Positions 5,052-6,048 of a DNA stretch of 6,048 bases are shown piece by piece. The notes below the pieces were generated by a model that ran no database searches, was not told the DNA's origin, and saw only the letters and a program-made list of their open reading frames with translations. The translations under genes and the position numbers were made by a program. The stretch's first letter is position 1. Each line of letters starts with the position of its first letter. The DNA lies in NCBI GenBank assembly GCA_964641965.1, contig CAZXLD010000098.1:1-6048 (forward strand), read 5' to 3'. The stretch is from JAJDFU01 sp964641965 (lineage in GTDB: Bacteria > Bacteroidota > Bacteroidia > Chitinophagales > Saprospiraceae).

Positions 5052-5873
5052 ATGAAAAAGAACCCTTTGATTTTTCTGGCCTTGTGGATGAGTCTTTCGC
5101 TCACAGCCTGCGGACCCGGTACAAGCCAGGAACAACAAGCAGGGGATGAAACCCCTGCGGAGACCACTACGGAGCCCCAAAGCCGAAGTGGGAGCAATAG
5201 CAAACTGGCTCTGGATTGGAATGGCACCTACAAAGGCGTCCTCCCCTGTGCCGACTGTGAAGGCATCGAAACGGCCATCACCCTATACAGCACGGGTAAG
5301 TTTAAAAGAACCATGAAGTACCTCGGGAAAGATGACAGGTTCTTCAAGGATGAAGGTGATATACAATGGAACGAGGCGGGTTCCATTATTACGATATCGA
5401 CAGAGGATGGAACTTCTCAAATGTACCAAGTCGGGGAAAATATACTTTTCCACCTCGACCAGGATGGCAATCGCATAAGTGGCGACCTGGCAGCCAAGTA
5501 TCGACTTCAAAAGAATCGCATGGATCCCCGTATCGAGAACACCAGATGGGTGCTTAAAGAAATCAAAGGACAGGAAGTTGTAATCGGCGAAGGCAATAAG
5601 GAAGCCTTCCTGATGCTCAACAGCGAGGAAGGCATATACTCCGGCAACAACAGCTGTAATGTTTTCAGCGGCAGCTACGAACTCAAAGAAGGAGACCGGA
5701 TCACCTTTTCCCAGGGTATCAACACCCTAATGGCCTGCCCGGATATGACGACCGCGGATACCTTGAATGAAGTGTTCGGCATGGTGGATAACTATGCCGT
5801 TCGGAATGGCATGCTCTCGCTCAATCGCGCACGGATGGCTCCCCTGGCCCGCTTTGAGAAGGTCGAGGAGTAG
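5052..5873 (+). CDS. NlpE-N/META two-domain lipoprotein
   Basis: From the ATG at 5052 the protein has 273 residues. It starts with a standard signal (MKKNPLIFLALWMSLS) and the lipobox LTAC with Cys20, followed by a low-complexity Glu/Thr/Ser linker (about 21-50). An NlpE N-terminal domain follows (about 55-153) with WNGTYKGVLPCADCEGI and a Cys66-x-x-Cys69 pair, the motif found in the copper-resistance/envelope-stress lipoprotein NlpE. A META (HslJ-like) domain occupies about 163-271 with GNNSCN (198-203) and TLMAC (225-229). This fusion is common in Bacteroidota, and a role in envelope stress or metal handling is inference from the families. The frame is open to an ATG at 5013, but that start would put 13 residues ahead of the signal and lies on the promoter element, so 5052 is preferred. 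It stands alone as a single-gene unit. Confidence 0.9.
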   Translation: MKKNPLIFLALWMSLSLTACGPGTSQEQQAGDETPAETTTEPQSRSGSNSKLALDWNGTYKGVLPCADCEGIETAITLYSTGKFKRTMKYLGKDDRFFKDEGDIQWNEAGSIITISTEDGTSQMYQVGENILFHLDQDGNRISGDLAAKYRLQKNRMDPRIENTRWVLKEIKGQEVVIGEGNKEAFLMLNSEEGIYSGNNSCNVFSGSYELKEGDRITFSQGINTLMACPDMTTADTLNEVFGMVDNYAVRNGMLSLNRARMAPLARFEKVEE

Positions 5874-5889
5874 TCTTTGGGTATTTTGT

Positions 5890-5935
5890 TGCCCTTTAAA
5901 AAGGAAAGCCTGAGGTCCTTGCGGAACCTCAGGCT
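5890..5935 (-). terminator. Leftward rho-independent terminator
   Basis: AGCCTGAGGTCC (5907-5918) pairs with GGAACCTCAGGCT (5923-5935) around the loop TTGC, with one bulged A. Read on the minus strand the stem is followed by TTTCCTTTTT (5897-5906), a T-rich tail; on the plus strand it is followed by ACTATAATGG, with no T-run. It therefore ends a leftward transcript, matching the leftward gene whose stop codon is 56 bases upstream of the stem. It may also help block readthrough from the lipoprotein gene. Confidence 0.7.
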
Positions 5936-5990
5936 ACTATAATGGAGTTCGGTAACAGTCTGGATGTATAGTCCGGGCAAAAAACGATTT

Positions 5991-6047
5991 CTACTCTGCT
6001 GCCGGATTCTCTATTTTTAACTGGTTGCGCTTTTCAGGGAGGAGGTC
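5991..6047 (-). CDS. C-terminal fragment of an unidentified leftward gene (runs off the right edge)
   Basis: A minus-strand frame enters from the right edge and ends at a TAG at 5991-5993. The visible 18 residues are DLLPEKRNQLKIENPAAE. The polar, charged ending is a plausible C-terminus, and the leftward terminator at 5907-5935 begins 56 bases after the stop codon, which supports a real gene here. It converges with the lipoprotein gene. The family cannot be identified from so few residues, and other frames at the edge cannot be excluded. Confidence 0.5.
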   Translation of the reverse strand, partial: DLLPEKRNQLKIENPAAE

Positions 6048-6048
6048 A

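Overview
The window looks like part of a Bacteroidota (probably Flavobacteriia-like) chromosome. The signs are gene starts without Shine-Dalgarno sequences, a textbook TAnnTTTG -7 promoter element ahead of the last complete gene, two lipoproteins with LSSC and LTAC lipoboxes, and an NlpE/META lipoprotein of a kind common in this phylum. No species can be named from the sequence alone.

Layout, left to right. (1) The left edge appears to hold the first codons of a leftward gene (1-103, minus). (2) A non-coding stretch with a nested inverted repeat follows. (3) A small MORN/YwqK-type repeat protein lies at 393-788 (plus). (4) A short segment with two competing hairpins leads to an AT-richer gene for a MapB/YflG-like type I methionine aminopeptidase with every metal ligand intact (891-1655, plus). 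(5) A 566-bp convergent gap follows, unusually dense in hairpins and short repeats. It includes an 18-bp perfect stem with a T-tract, a rho-independent terminator with no gene directly in front of it. (6) A secreted, lipid-anchored right-handed parallel beta-helix protein is on the minus strand (2222-3649). (7) A divergent intergenic region carries an inverted repeat. (8) An alpha/beta hydrolase gene is split by a frameshift near 4174 (about 3886-4951, plus). (9) A two-domain NlpE-N/META lipoprotein (5052-5873, plus) has a promoter that settles its start. (10) The right edge holds the last 18 codons of a leftward gene (stop at 5991-5993, minus) with its own terminator, convergent with the lipoprotein gene.

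The genes do not form an evident operon or pathway. They are mostly single-gene units separated by 100-570 bp of non-coding DNA, as in an accessory or slowly eroding chromosomal region. I found no CRISPR array, no RNA gene of a known class, no complete mobile element and no convincing new system. The best leads are the orphan terminator with its repeat cluster (1656-2221), the frameshifted hydrolase, and the cassette-like, AT-rich second methionine aminopeptidase.
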